Shown here in pieces: positions 26,214 to 35,814 of a stretch of 64,000 bases of DNA; position 1 is the stretch's first letter, and each line of letters starts with the position of its first letter. The DNA lies in NCBI RefSeq assembly GCF_027923545.1, contig NZ_BROH01000001.1:186001-250000 (forward strand). The letters run 5' to 3'. The notes under the pieces are model-generated. The model saw only the letters and a list, made by a program, of their open reading frames with translations. It did not search any database and was not told the DNA's origin. The position numbers were made by a program, and so were the translations under genes. The DNA comes from Sinisalibacter aestuarii (GTDB taxonomy: Bacteria > Pseudomonadota > Alphaproteobacteria > Rhodobacterales > Rhodobacteraceae).

Positions 26214-27644
26214 ATGTCGGACAATTCGCCCCGTCTCGACCTGCCGTATATTCAGCCTGCGCAGGCCCAGAAACACGTCACCCATAACGAGGCGCTGCGG
26301 CTGCTCGATGCGCTGGTGCAGCTTACTGTCGTTGCCTTCGGGGCGGTCACGCCGCCTTCGTTGCCGGTGGAGGGGGAGATATATGCGCTCGGCCCCGGGG
26401 CCAACGATGCCTGGTCGGGCCGCGATGGCGATCTGGCGATGTATGTGGACGGGGCGTGGCAATTTCACACTCCGCAGCCGGGCTGGGCAGCCGTGCTGGC
26501 CGGCACGACGGAGATGCGGATTTGGGATGGCGGCGACTGGTCAGGGCTTGGCGCGGACTCGTTCGACAATCTTACCGGCGTTGGCATCAACACCACGGCA
26601 GACGGCACAAACCGGCTGGCGGTGTCGTCGCCTGCCACGCTGCTCAGCCATGAGGGCGACGATCACCGGCTGAAGGTCAACAAGGCCACAGCGGGCGACA
26701 CGGCGTCGCTGCTGTTTCAGGACGGTTGGTCGGGGCGGGCCGAGATCGGGCTGGCGGGAGATGACGATCTGCATGTGAAGGTGAGCGCCGATGGCTCGGC
26801 CTGGACGGAGGCGCTGGTGATTAACGCCGTGACGGGCGCGGCGAGCTTTCCCGCCGGGATCGCCGGCGTGGCCGGATCGCTGAGCACCAACCGGACCTAT
26901 TACGTGCGCGGCGACGGCTATGACGGGAATGACGGGCTGGCGGATACGGCGGCCGGTGCGTTCCGGACGGTGCAACATGCTGTGGATATAGCCGCCGGGC
27001 TCTATTGCGGCCCCTATACCGTGACCATCCGGATCGGGCCGGGCACCTTCGACGAGGGCACGAGGCTGCTTGTACCCGGCAATGGCAACCTGCGGCTGGT
27101 TCTGGAGGGCGCCGGCTATGATGCAACGACGATTTCCGGCAGCGCCTACGGGATACAGATAACGGGGCCCTGCGAGGTGACGCTGCGCAACCTGAGTGTG
27201 TCGGGCGCATCGGTGGCGCTCTGGGCCCGCTACGGCGCACGGGTGTTTCTGCGTGGCACGATTCAGATCGGCACGGGCAGCGCAAGGATGATTTGCGCCG
27301 ATAACGGGGCCTATATCGAAGTGCTGAACTGCACACTGCTGATCGGCGCGACGGGCAGCGCCTATTTTCTCTACGCGACCGCTGGCGGATACATCTACCT
27401 CGGCACCGGGGTGACCGTGGCGACCACCGCGCCGGTCAGCTTCACCGCCACGGCATTTGCCAATCTGAGCGCCACTGCGCAGGTGAATGCCAGCCAGGTG
27501 GTCTGGGACGAAAGCGCAGGCGCGATCAGCGGCCTGCGATTCAACGCGAACAGTAATGGTGTCATCAATACCGCGGGTGGCGGGGCCTCGTACATCCCGG
27601 GCACCACCGCCGGCATCACGGCAACGGGAGGCCAATATGTCTGA
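26214..27644 (+). CDS. DUF2793-type protein with beta-helix region (phage/GTA spike-like)
   Basis: 476 residues. Residues 1-115 match the DUF2793 pattern: LDLPYIQPAQAQKHVTHNEA, then GEIYALGPGANDAWSGRDG and MYVDGAWQFHTPQPGW. A middle segment (about 140-215) reads SLLFQDGWSGRAEIGLAGDD followed by VNKA/VITA-type turns seen in alphaproteobacterial phage and gene transfer agent structural proteins. From about 225 the sequence (RTYYVRGDGYDGNDGLAD, HAVDIAAGLYCGPYTV, RIGPGTFDEG) and later GSAR/GAYI/GGYI rungs look like a right-handed beta-helix as in tailspikes. The cell-surface glycan binding of the RcGTA head spikes is a reasonable analogue, but identity to those genes is not established. A small gene overlaps its 3' end. 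Confidence 0.75.
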   Translation: MSDNSPRLDLPYIQPAQAQKHVTHNEALRLLDALVQLTVVAFGAVTPPSLPVEGEIYALGPGANDAWSGRDGDLAMYVDGAWQFHTPQPGWAAVLAGTTEMRIWDGGDWSGLGADSFDNLTGVGINTTADGTNRLAVSSPATLLSHEGDDHRLKVNKATAGDTASLLFQDGWSGRAEIGLAGDDDLHVKVSADGSAWTEALVINAVTGAASFPAGIAGVAGSLSTNRTYYVRGDGYDGNDGLADTAAGAFRTVQHAVDIAAGLYCGPYTVTIRIGPGTFDEGTRLLVPGNGNLRLVLEGAGYDATTISGSAYGIQITGPCEVTLRNLSVSGASVALWARYGARVFLRGTIQIGTGSARMICADNGAYIEVLNCTLLIGATGSAYFLYATAGGYIYLGTGVTVATTAPVSFTATAFANLSATAQVNASQVVWDESAGAISGLRFNANSNGVINTAGGGASYIPGTTAGITATGGQYV

Positions 27645-28056
27645 TGTAATCACCTATGACCCTGCCAACTGGTTCTGGCTGGTGGCCGAAACCGGGTGGA
27701 TCTGGTCATCCCGTGCCGGAGCCTATGTCGAGGCGGCAGAGGACGGAAAGCTGACACGGATCGCCAGCGAGGCCGAGCTTTCGGAGGTGCTCGCGCCCTA
27801 CGGCCTGCCCGGGCCGCGACCGCGCCCGGTGGAGGCGTGGTGCCTGCACGCCGTCCTCGACATGGCGGGGTTGAGCGACCGGCTGGAGGCGGCGCTCGAC
27901 GCGCTGACGCCGGACGTGGCGGCGGTGATCCGGGCGCGGCTGCGCTACGCGCCGACGATCGACCGTTTCGATCCGGCGATGGATCAGCTCGGCGCGGCGC
28001 TCGGTCTTTCAGCCGAGGCGATGGATGATCTCTGGTGGCAGGCGGCGGCGCTCTGA
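27637..28056 (+). CDS. Small protein paired with the DUF2793 gene
   Basis: 139 residues. ATG at 27637, with GGAGG 5 bases upstream, overlaps the previous stop by 8 bases, so it is translationally coupled. The sequence has aromatic-rich start YDPANWFWLVAETGWIWSS, then an acidic patch (EAELSEVLAPYGLPG), and a C-terminal helical region with DQLGAALGLSAEAMDDLWWQ. No family recognised with certainty. Phage and GTA tail/spike genes are often followed by such a small accessory or chaperone-like gene; the hypothesis here is an assembly partner of the spike-like protein. Confidence 0.7.
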   Translation: MSDVITYDPANWFWLVAETGWIWSSRAGAYVEAAEDGKLTRIASEAELSEVLAPYGLPGPRPRPVEAWCLHAVLDMAGLSDRLEAALDALTPDVAAVIRARLRYAPTIDRFDPAMDQLGAALGLSAEAMDDLWWQAAAL

Positions 28057-28134
28057 GAGTGGGGGCCGCCCGGGTTTTCTTGTTCCAGCGGGGTTTTGGT
28101 GGCAAACAGCATGGGACATCTGAAGGACACGCCC

Positions 28135-28572
28135 ATGAGCAACCTGATCTACATCCTGAACGGCCCGAACCTGAACCTGCTCGGCAAACGCGAACCCGCA
28201 ATCTACGGGTCGGACACGCTGGCGGATGTCGAGGCGATGTGCGCCGAGGTGGGGCACGGGTTCGGCCTGGCGGTGCAGCTTCTGCAATCGAACTACGAAG
28301 GCCAGCTCGTGGACTGGATTCACGAGGCGCGGGAGGACGCCGGGGGGATCATCATCAACCCCGGTGCCTATACCCATACATCGGTGGCGATCCTCGATGC
28401 GCTCAACGCTTTCGAGGGGCCGGTGCTGGAGGTGCATATCTCCAACGTCCACAAGCGCGAGAGCTTCCGGCACCATTCCTATGTGTCGCTGCGGGCCGAT
28501 GGGGTGATCGCCGGCTTTGGCGTGGAAGGCTATGCGCTGGCGATGCGGCGGATGGGGTCGCTCCTGGGATGA
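28135..28572 (+). CDS. aroQ: Type II 3-dehydroquinate dehydratase
   Basis: 145 residues, the usual subunit length of type II dehydroquinases. Motifs: [21 protein letters not shown], with the catalytic Arg and Tyr of the flexible loop, the [13 protein letters not shown] segment, [17 protein letters not shown] with the general-acid His, and [17 protein letters not shown]. It removes water from 3-dehydroquinate in the shikimate pathway. AAGGA precedes the ATG at 28135. Its stop overlaps aroE as ATGA. Confidence 0.97.
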   Translation: MSNLIYILNGPNLNLLGKREPAIYGSDTLADVEAMCAEVGHGFGLAVQLLQSNYEGQLVDWIHEAREDAGGIIINPGAYTHTSVAILDALNAFEGPVLEVHISNVHKRESFRHHSYVSLRADGVIAGFGVEGYALAMRRMGSLLG

Positions 28573-29387
28573 CCGACCGTTACGCCGTGTTCGGCAGCCC
28601 GCTGGGCCACACCAAAAGCCCGTTCATCCATTCCGCCTTCGCCGCACAGTTCGGCGAAGATATGAGCTACGAAGCGGTCGAAGCGCCGGTTGACGGGTTC
28701 GAGGCGGCGGTGCGCGCCTTCATCGCGGCCGGTGGCAAGGGGATCAACGTGACCGTACCCTTCAAGGTGCGCGCCGAGGCGATGGCGGACGAGGCGCTGG
28801 AAGCGGCCAATATCTGCGGTGCGTCGAATTGCCTGAAGTTCGAAGATGGCCGGATCATTGCCGACAATTTCGACGGCGTCGGGCTGGTGCGCGATATCGA
28901 GGACAATCTCGGCGTGGAACTCAAGGGCAAGCGGGTGCTCTTTGCCGGGGCGGGCGGGGCCACGCGCGGCGCGCTGGGGCCGTTTCTGGAGGCCGGGGTG
29001 GCCGGGATCTGCATCGCCAACCGGACGGTGGAGAAGGCCGAAGAGGTGGCGCATCTGCTGGGGCCACGCGGCTCGATCCATGCCTGCGGCTACGATGCCA
29101 TCGGTCAGGGCTTCGACGTGGTGCTGAACGCCACCTCCGCCAGCCTGACGGGCGCTTTGCCGCCACTGCCTGCCGTGGCCTTCGAGGGGGCGGAGCTGGC
29201 CTATGAGATGGTCTATGGCAAGGGCAAGACGCCCTTCCTTGCGCTGGCCGAGAATAGCGGGGCCGAGCAGATCGCCGATGGCGTCGGGATGCTGGTGGAA
29301 CAGGCGGCGGAAGCCTTTCAGTGGTGGCGCGGCAAGCGGCCCAACACGCGCCCGGTGATCGAAGACCTGACGATTCCGCTGGAATAG
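28569..29387 (+). CDS. aroE: Shikimate dehydrogenase (NADP+)
   Basis: 272 residues. Characteristic motifs: [18 protein letters not shown] (substrate serines), [12 protein letters not shown] with the catalytic Lys, [20 protein letters not shown] with catalytic Asp, and [10 protein letters not shown] as the NADP-binding loop. It reduces 3-dehydroshikimate to shikimate. ATGA overlap with aroQ makes translational coupling likely; together they supply two consecutive shikimate pathway steps. Confidence 0.96.
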   Translation: MTDRYAVFGSPLGHTKSPFIHSAFAAQFGEDMSYEAVEAPVDGFEAAVRAFIAAGGKGINVTVPFKVRAEAMADEALEAANICGASNCLKFEDGRIIADNFDGVGLVRDIEDNLGVELKGKRVLFAGAGGATRGALGPFLEAGVAGICIANRTVEKAEEVAHLLGPRGSIHACGYDAIGQGFDVVLNATSASLTGALPPLPAVAFEGAELAYEMVYGKGKTPFLALAENSGAEQIADGVGMLVEQAAEAFQWWRGKRPNTRPVIEDLTIPLE

Positions 29388-29455
29388 GGTCTTTTCCGGC
29401 CCTTTCCCTGCGCATGTCTTTCGGGCAGGCTCACGCGGCGATATGGAGGCCGCCA

Positions 29456-30661
29456 ATGGCGCAAACCGACCCGACCCCGAACCGCAACAACTATGACGTG
29501 GTGATCGTCGGCGGGGCGATCATGGGATCGAGCGTGGCCTGGTTTCTGGCCTCGAACCCCGATTTTCAGGGCCGGGTGCTCGTGGTGGAACGCGATCCGG
29601 GCTATGGGAGTTGCTCCACGGCGCACACCAACTCCTGTATGCGCCAGCAGTTCTCGGCCCCGATCAACGTGAAGATCAGCCAGTTCGCCGCGGACTACGT
29701 GAAGCGGTTTCGTGAGGAATTGGGCGATGAGCGGGTGCCGGGGATTCACACCCATTTTTTTGGCTATATGTATCTCGCGGGCGATGACACCTTTGCCGGG
29801 CATCTGCGAAGAACAGTCTCTATGCAGGCGCAAAGTGGCGCTGGGACGGTGCTGCTCACGCCTGATGAAATCGCCGCGCGCTTTCCGTTCTACCGGCTCG
29901 ACGACATCCTGCTCGGCGCCTTCGGCACCCGTGACGAGGGCTATTTCGACGGCGGGACGATGTTTGACTGGTGGCGGCGCAAGGCGCGGGAGCGGGGTGT
30001 GGAGTTCACCGCCAACGAGGTGGTGGCCGTGGAGCGCCAGGGCGACCGGGTGACCGCCGTGCAGCTGGCGAGCGGCGAGCGGATTGCCTGCGGTTGGGTG
30101 GTGAACGCCGCCGGGCCACGGGCAGCGCGGGTGGCGGCGATGGCGGGGCTGGCGCTGCCGGTGGAACCGCGCAAGCGCTACACCTGGGTGTTCGAGGCGG
30201 AGCGCCCGCTGGGGCAGGATCTGCCGCTGACCATTGACCCGGGCGGCGTGCATGTGCGCAGCGACGGCGGCTATTACATGGCCGGGGCGACGCCGGACCA
30301 TGACCCGGCGGTGGAGCCGGACGATTTTGCCGCCGATCACGGGCTATGGGAAAGCAAGGTCTGGCCTGCACTTGCCAACCGTATTCCCGCCTTCGAGGCG
30401 ATCCGCGTGGTGAACGAATGGGTGGGGCATTATGCCTATAACACGCTCGACCAGAATGCGGTGCTGGGGCCGGACGACCGGGTGGGCAATTTTCTCTATG
30501 CCAACGGGTTTTCCGGCCATGGGCTGCAACAATCGCCCGCCGTGGGGCGGGGGATTGCAGAGTGGATCGCCACCGGCGGCTGGCAGACGCTCGACCTCTC
30601 GCCGCTCGGGATCGGCCGCATCCGGCGCGGCGAGCGGCTGGATGAAGCCGCGATCATCTGA
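29456..30661 (+). CDS. FAD-dependent oxidoreductase (DAO family)
   Basis: 401 residues. Start at 29456 has GGAGG 6 bases upstream. The FAD-binding Rossmann motif is DVVIVGGAIMGSSVAWFLA (about 12-30), with EKD-like VVERDPGYGSCSTAHTN after it. The DAO fold continues through VNAAGPRAARVAAMAGL and a C-terminal GFSGHGLQQSPAVGRGIAEWI that contacts FAD. Members oxidise amino acids, sarcosine or related amines/hydroxyacids; substrate unknown. The gene lies between aroE and the xyl operon, each with its own spacing, so its transcription unit is unclear. Confidence 0.88.
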   Translation: MAQTDPTPNRNNYDVVIVGGAIMGSSVAWFLASNPDFQGRVLVVERDPGYGSCSTAHTNSCMRQQFSAPINVKISQFAADYVKRFREELGDERVPGIHTHFFGYMYLAGDDTFAGHLRRTVSMQAQSGAGTVLLTPDEIAARFPFYRLDDILLGAFGTRDEGYFDGGTMFDWWRRKARERGVEFTANEVVAVERQGDRVTAVQLASGERIACGWVVNAAGPRAARVAAMAGLALPVEPRKRYTWVFEAERPLGQDLPLTIDPGGVHVRSDGGYYMAGATPDHDPAVEPDDFAADHGLWESKVWPALANRIPAFEAIRVVNEWVGHYAYNTLDQNAVLGPDDRVGNFLYANGFSGHGLQQSPAVGRGIAEWIATGGWQTLDLSPLGIGRIRRGERLDEAAII

Positions 30662-30676
30662 GCACATCCTCTTTCG

Positions 30677-30705
30677 TTGACTTGATCCGCGAGTCGGTTC
30701 ATTAT
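30677..30705 (+). promoter_or_regulatory. Predicted sigma-70 promoter of the xylB operon
   Basis: TTGACT at 30677-30682 (5 of 6 consensus) and CATTAT at 30700-30705 (4 of 6) are separated by exactly 17 bases. The -10 overlaps the left half of the candidate XylR operator, so bound repressor would block RNA polymerase. Confidence 0.6.
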
Positions 30706-30728
30706 TTTTTTGGCGGCTGAAATAAATC
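30701..30728. promoter_or_regulatory. Candidate XylR operator upstream of xylB
   Basis: AT-rich site ATTATTTTTTTGG-CGG-CTGAAATAAAT. It aligns without gaps to the site between xylF and xylR (45158-45184): the GGC centre and the run AAATAAAT are identical, and other positions keep the TTT/AAA pattern. It lies 18 bases before the xylB start region and overlaps the predicted -10. Confidence 0.6.
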
Positions 30729-30746
30729 GGCCGCCTGGGAGGAATT

Positions 30747-32198
30747 ATGTATCTCGGATTGGATCTCGGCACGTCGGGTTTGCGTGCCATTCTGACCGAT
30801 GGCGCGGGCAATGTGCTTGCCGCCTCGGATCAGAGCTACCCTGTTTCTCACCCGCATTCCGGCTGGAGCGAACAAGACCCGGCGGATTGGGTTGCCGCCG
30901 CCGAGCGCGCGCTGGAGGCGATCAAAGCGAGCCGCCCGAAGGAGCTTGCCGCGCTTCGGGCGATCGGCCTTTCGGGCCAGATGCACGGGGCCACGCTGCT
31001 CGATGCCGGTGACGAGGTGCTGCGGCCCGCGATCCTGTGGAACGACACGCGCGCGTCGGTGGAAGCGGCGGCGATGGACGGCGATCCGGCCTTTCGCGCG
31101 ATCAGCGGCAATATCGTCTTTCCCGGCTTTACCGCGCCCAAGCTGGCCTGGGTGAAGGCGCATGAGCCGGAGCTGTTTGCCAAGGTCGCGATGGTGCTGC
31201 TGCCGAAGGATTACCTCCGCTTCTGGCTGACCGGCGATCATGCCTCCGACATGTCGGACAGCGCCGGCACCTCGTGGATGGATGTGGGCAAGCGGGCATG
31301 GTCGCCCGCATTGCTCGACAAGGCCGGGATGCGGCTCGATCAGATGCCGCGGCTGGTGGAGGGCTCGGACGTGTCGGGCACCTTGCGCAAGGAGGTGGCG
31401 GATCGCTGGGGCCTTTCCGACAGCGTGAAAGTGGTGGGCGGCGGCGGCGACAATTCGGCCTCGGCCTGCGGCGTGGGCTGCTTTGACGAAGGCGACGGTT
31501 TTGTCTCGCTCGGCACTTCGGGCGTGCTGCTGGCGGCAAAGGCAGGCTTTGCGCCCAGCCCGGAAACCGCGGTGCACACCTTCTGCCATTCGGTGCCGGA
31601 CACCTGGTACCAGATGGGCGTGATCCTGTCGGCCACCGACAGCCTGAACTGGCTGGCGAAACAAACAGGCTCTAAACCAGCGGAATTAAGCGCTTTGCTG
31701 GGCGACCGGATCGACGGGCCCGGCAGCATCCGCTTTCTGCCCTACCTCTCCGGCGAGCGCACGCCGCATAACGATGCGGCCATTCGGGGGGCTTTTGTTG
31801 GCCTCGGCATCGGCGACGGGCACAAGGCGTTGACCCAAGCCGTGATGGAAGGCGTCGCCTTCGCGCTCAGGGACAATCACGAGGCGCTGAAAGCCACGGG
31901 CACCACGCTGACCCGTGTGCTCGGGATCGGCGGCGGTTCGAAATCCGATTACTGGGTGGAACTGATCGCGACTTTGCTGGGCGTGCCCATCGACCTGCCC
32001 GAACAGGGCGAGTTTGGCGCGGCGCTGGGCGCCGCGCGGCTTGCGATCGTCGGCGACACGGGAGCGGCGCCCGCCGAGGTGATGACCCGGCCCGCCGTCG
32101 CCCGCACCATCGAACCGCGCGCCGATCTGGCCCATGCCTATGACGACGCTTACGCGCAATATCGCGCGCTTTATCCCGCTTTGAAGGAGATCCTATGA
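30747..32198 (+). CDS. xylB: Xylulokinase
   Basis: 483 residues, FGGY-kinase fold with two actin-like domains. Motifs: [15 protein letters not shown] (phosphate-1), WSEQDPADW (substrate contact region), [30 protein letters not shown], and [17 protein letters not shown] near the C-terminus. It phosphorylates D-xylulose at C5 with ATP. GGGAGGAATT precedes the ATG. It is the first gene of the operon, upstream of xylA (ATGA overlap), under a promoter/operator that resembles the xylF operator. Confidence 0.94.
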   Translation: MYLGLDLGTSGLRAILTDGAGNVLAASDQSYPVSHPHSGWSEQDPADWVAAAERALEAIKASRPKELAALRAIGLSGQMHGATLLDAGDEVLRPAILWNDTRASVEAAAMDGDPAFRAISGNIVFPGFTAPKLAWVKAHEPELFAKVAMVLLPKDYLRFWLTGDHASDMSDSAGTSWMDVGKRAWSPALLDKAGMRLDQMPRLVEGSDVSGTLRKEVADRWGLSDSVKVVGGGGDNSASACGVGCFDEGDGFVSLGTSGVLLAAKAGFAPSPETAVHTFCHSVPDTWYQMGVILSATDSLNWLAKQTGSKPAELSALLGDRIDGPGSIRFLPYLSGERTPHNDAAIRGAFVGLGIGDGHKALTQAVMEGVAFALRDNHEALKATGTTLTRVLGIGGGSKSDYWVELIATLLGVPIDLPEQGEFGAALGAARLAIVGDTGAAPAEVMTRPAVARTIEPRADLAHAYDDAYAQYRALYPALKEIL

Positions 32199-33505
32199 GC
32201 ACCGGTTTTTTTCCCGTCGAGCGCGTTGCCTTCGAGGGCCCCGACAGCACCAATCCGCTCGCCTTCCGCCACTACAACCCCGACGAAATGGTGATGGGCA
32301 AGCGGCTGGAAGACCAGTTGCGCTTCGCCGTCGCCTATTGGCACAGCTTCGCCTATGAGGGGCTGGACCCGTTTGGCGGGGCGACATTCCAGCGCCCGTG
32401 GTTTCCCAATGACAGCATGGACAATGCCCGGCTGAAGGCAGATGTGGCGTTTGAGATGTTCACCGCGCTGGGCGTGCCGTTCTACTGCTTCCACGATGCC
32501 GATATCCGGCCCGATCTCGGCTCGTTCACGGCCAGCAAGAAAGCTTACGAAGAGATCATCGACATCTTTGCAGCCAAGCAGGACGAGACGGGGGTGTGCC
32601 TGCTCTGGGGCACCGCCAACCTGTTCAGCCATCGCCGCTGGATGGCCGGGGCGAGCACGAATCCCGACCCGGAGGTGTTTGCCTATGCCGGGGCCACGAT
32701 CAAGACCTGCCTTGACGCCACGCATCGGCTCGGCGGGCAGAATTACGTGCTCTGGGGCGGGCGCGAAGGCTATGAAACGCTGCTCAACACCGATCTTGCC
32801 CGCGAAGACCAGCAGATGGGGCGGATGCTCAACATGGTGGTCGAGTACAAGCACAAGATCGGCTTCACGGGGCAGATCATGGTGGAGCCGAAGCCGCAGG
32901 AACCATCCAAGCACCAATACGATTTTGACGTGGCGACCGTATATGGCTTCCTCAAGCGCCACGGGCTTGAGGATGAGGTGACGCTCAATATCGAACAGGG
33001 CCACGCGATCCTGGCCGGGCATTCCTTCGAGCACGAGATTGCGCTGGCGCAGGCGCTGGGCGTGTTCGGCTCGATCGACATGAACCGCAACGATTACCAG
33101 TCGGGCTGGGATACCGACCAGTTCCCCAACAACGTGCCGGAGGTGGCGCTGGCCTATTACCACATCCTCAAGGGTGGCGGCTTCGGTCAGGGCGGCACGA
33201 ATTTCGATGCCCGGATCCGCCGCCAATCGCTCGACGCGGAAGACCTGCTGATCGCCCATATCGGCGCGATGGACACCTGCGCGCGCGGGCTCAAATCCGC
33301 CGCCGCGATGCTCGAGGACGGCACCCTGCCCGGCTATGTCGACGAGCGTTATTCAGGCTGGAATAGTGACTATTACCAGTCTGTTCTGGCCGGCAAGGTG
33401 AGCCTCGACGAGATCGCCGCGAAGGTCGAGAACGAGGGGATCGAGCCCGAGCCGCGATCCGGCAAGCAGGAATACCTCGAAAACCTCGTCAACAGGTTCG
33501 TCTGA
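32195..33505 (+). CDS. xylA: Xylose isomerase
   Basis: 436 residues, class II xylose isomerase size. TIM-barrel metal site motifs: FHDADI with the catalytic His, [26 protein letters not shown] (Glu and Lys ligands), and [20 protein letters not shown] (Asp metal ligands). It converts D-xylose to D-xylulose with Mg or Mn. It overlaps xylB by 4 bases and is preceded by GAAGGAGA, so the two enzymes are produced together and give the classic isomerase pathway rather than the oxidative Weimberg or Dahms routes. Confidence 0.97.
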   Translation: MSTGFFPVERVAFEGPDSTNPLAFRHYNPDEMVMGKRLEDQLRFAVAYWHSFAYEGLDPFGGATFQRPWFPNDSMDNARLKADVAFEMFTALGVPFYCFHDADIRPDLGSFTASKKAYEEIIDIFAAKQDETGVCLLWGTANLFSHRRWMAGASTNPDPEVFAYAGATIKTCLDATHRLGGQNYVLWGGREGYETLLNTDLAREDQQMGRMLNMVVEYKHKIGFTGQIMVEPKPQEPSKHQYDFDVATVYGFLKRHGLEDEVTLNIEQGHAILAGHSFEHEIALAQALGVFGSIDMNRNDYQSGWDTDQFPNNVPEVALAYYHILKGGGFGQGGTNFDARIRRQSLDAEDLLIAHIGAMDTCARGLKSAAAMLEDGTLPGYVDERYSGWNSDYYQSVLAGKVSLDEIAAKVENEGIEPEPRSGKQEYLENLVNRFV

Positions 33506-33508
33506 GCC

Positions 33509-34447
33509 ATGATCGCCCGCGGCCATACCCGGATCGGGGGGCGGCCAGTGGATGCCGCCAGGCTGGCCGCGGGCAACATGGAGGTGACGCTTCTGAGCTA
33601 CGGCGCGATCACGCGGGATTGGCGGATCGGCGGGCGCTCGATCGTGCTGGGCTATGACGATCCGGCGGATTACGGCGATGATCCCTATTTCGTCGGTGTC
33701 ATCGCCGGGCGCGTGGCCAACCGGATCGCGGGCGGGCGGTTCATGCTCGATGGCATGGCGGTGGACCTGCCGCTGAATGACGGGCCAAACCACCTGCACG
33801 GTGGCCCGCGCGGGCTGGGCAAGCGGTTCTGGGAGATGGAGGAAGACAGCGGTGCCAATTCCGTGCGGCTGACCTGCGTGAGCGGGCATGGCGATGGCGG
33901 CTATCCGGGGCGCGCCCGGTTCGAGGTGGTGGTGCGCCTCAGCGAGACGCGGCTGACCTACGAGATACGTGCCGAGGTGGACCGGCCCACGCCGATCAAC
34001 CTGGCGCAGCACAATTACTACAACCTGACCGGCGGATCGCTCGCCGGGCATGAATTGCAGATCGCGGCGGCGGAGGCGCTGGCGGTGGATGCGGGCGGCA
34101 TCCCCACCGGGAAGCGGCTGGCGATTGCCGATACGCCGCTCGATTTCCGCACCACGCGCGCGCTGGGCGAGCCGGTGCCGCAGGCCGATCTCTGCATGGT
34201 GCTGAGCGGCGCCGAACCGGCTGCCGTGCTCAGCGCGCCGGGCGCGCCGACGCTTTCATTCTTCACCGACCAGCCGGGGCTTCAGCTCTACACCGGAGAG
34301 CATCTCGGGGGCCGGTTCAGACCCTATTCCGGCCTGTGTCTGGAGCCGGAGGCCTTTCCCGACGCCGTGAACCACCCCGGATTTGCGCCGATCATCACAT
34401 TTCCCGAAGCCCCATATTTTCAACGCCTGTCAATCGAGGTGGCCTGA
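33509..34447 (+). CDS. galM: Aldose 1-epimerase (mutarotase), GalM-like
   Basis: 312 residues. Galactose-mutarotase features are present: LGYDDPADYGDDPYFVGVIAGRVANRIAGG near residues 45-76, NHLHGGPRGLGKRFW with an active-site His, AQHNYYNLTGG (about 167-177), and SGLCLEPEAFPDAVNH with the catalytic Glu. The protein interconverts alpha and beta anomers of hexoses or pentoses. Starting 3 bases after xylA, it should supply the alpha-D-xylopyranose form that XylA prefers. Confidence 0.9.
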   Translation: MIARGHTRIGGRPVDAARLAAGNMEVTLLSYGAITRDWRIGGRSIVLGYDDPADYGDDPYFVGVIAGRVANRIAGGRFMLDGMAVDLPLNDGPNHLHGGPRGLGKRFWEMEEDSGANSVRLTCVSGHGDGGYPGRARFEVVVRLSETRLTYEIRAEVDRPTPINLAQHNYYNLTGGSLAGHELQIAAAEALAVDAGGIPTGKRLAIADTPLDFRTTRALGEPVPQADLCMVLSGAEPAAVLSAPGAPTLSFFTDQPGLQLYTGEHLGGRFRPYSGLCLEPEAFPDAVNHPGFAPIITFPEAPYFQRLSIEVA

Positions 34448-35754
34448 TGCGTATTCTGCTCGCCCTAGCCCTGATGACCGCCGCCGCCCAGGCCGCCGAT
34501 CTGCCTGCGCCGGTGACGGATGCCGATTACATGGAAACCACGCCAGAGGCCGTGGCCCTCGGCCAGCTTCTGTTTTACGACCCGATCCTGTCGGGCTCGA
34601 AAACGGTGGCCTGCTCCACCTGCCACCACCCGCGCTTCGGCACCTCCGACGGGCTTTCGCTTGGCCTTGGCGACGGCGCGGATGGGCTTGGGCCGGACCG
34701 GGTGGCGCTGCCCGAAAACCTTCCCGAAAAGCGCATCCCGCGTAACGCGCCGGGGATGTTCAACCTCGGGGCGCTGCAATTCACCCATATGTTTCATGCC
34801 GGACGGCTGGAGGCCGACCCGACCAAACCGGGCGGCATCCGCACACCGCTGGGGCAGGAGATGGTGGCCGGGTTCTCCGGCGTGCTTTCGGCGCAGGCGA
34901 TGTTTCCGGTTCTGTCCGCCGACGAAATGGCCGGGCATTATAGCGAGAACGAAATCAGCCAGGCGGTGCGCCAGGGGTTCCTCACCGGCGAAGGCGGGGC
35001 CTGGGATCTGATCTCGAAGCGGGTGGAGGCGGTACCGGAATACCGCGAGATGTTTACCGCCGTGATCGGGCCGCGGCCCATTGACTTTACCGATATTTCC
35101 AACGTGGTCGCCGAGTTCATCGCCTTTGAATGGCGCTCGGACGATAGCCCGTTTGACCGGCATTTGCGTGGAACAGAGCCGCTTTCGGGCGATGCGCTGG
35201 CGGGTATGGAGCTGTTTTACGGCAAGGCCGGCTGCGCCGATTGCCATGCCGGGCCGTTCCAGACCGATCACGGCTTTCACGCCATCGCCATGCCGCAGAT
35301 CGGCCCCGGCAAGGTGGAGCGGTTCGAGACCGATACGCGCGATATCGGGCGGCTGCGGGTAACCGGCAATCCCGACGATATCTACCGCTTCCGCACGCCC
35401 AGCCTGCGCAACGTGGCGCTCACGGCGCCCTACGGCCATGACGGCGCCTATGCGACGCTCGAGGCCGTGGTGCGCCATCACCTCGACCCGGTGGCCGCGC
35501 TGTTCAGCTACGACATTTCGCAAGCCGTGCTGCCCGCGCTGGAGAGCGCGACGGAGTGGGATACGGCGGTGCTCGCCGATGCGCGCGAGATCGCGGCCAT
35601 TGCCGAGGCCAACGAGCTTGCGCCGATGGCTCTCAGCAACGCCGAGGTGAGCCAGCTTATCGCCTTCCTGAATGCACTCACCGATCCGATGGCGCCGGCT
35701 GGGCGATTGGGTGTGCCCGACAGCGTACCGAGCGGGCTGCCGGTGGACAGGTGA
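34447..35754 (+). CDS. Diheme cytochrome-c peroxidase / MauG-type protein
   Basis: 435 residues with an N-terminal Sec signal (MRILLALALMTAAAQAADL). Two heme-c sites: Cys56-x2-Cys59-His60 (ACSTCHHPRFG) and Cys263-x2-Cys266-His267 (GCADCHAGPF). The C-terminal heme domain contains YRFRTPSLRNVALTAPYGHDG, typical of the bacterial cytochrome c peroxidase superfamily. These periplasmic proteins reduce peroxide or oxidise specific substrates. It starts with a TGATG overlap to galM and so belongs to the xylose operon, an unusual partner whose role (peroxide defence or sugar-linked electron transfer) is unclear. Confidence 0.88.
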   Translation: MRILLALALMTAAAQAADLPAPVTDADYMETTPEAVALGQLLFYDPILSGSKTVACSTCHHPRFGTSDGLSLGLGDGADGLGPDRVALPENLPEKRIPRNAPGMFNLGALQFTHMFHAGRLEADPTKPGGIRTPLGQEMVAGFSGVLSAQAMFPVLSADEMAGHYSENEISQAVRQGFLTGEGGAWDLISKRVEAVPEYREMFTAVIGPRPIDFTDISNVVAEFIAFEWRSDDSPFDRHLRGTEPLSGDALAGMELFYGKAGCADCHAGPFQTDHGFHAIAMPQIGPGKVERFETDTRDIGRLRVTGNPDDIYRFRTPSLRNVALTAPYGHDGAYATLEAVVRHHLDPVAALFSYDISQAVLPALESATEWDTAVLADAREIAAIAEANELAPMALSNAEVSQLIAFLNALTDPMAPAGRLGVPDSVPSGLPVDR

Positions 35755-35814
35755 TGTCATGAAGCTGTTACACGGCTAACATATGGGGTGCCCGTTGCCA
35801 GTTTGGGGATGGGC

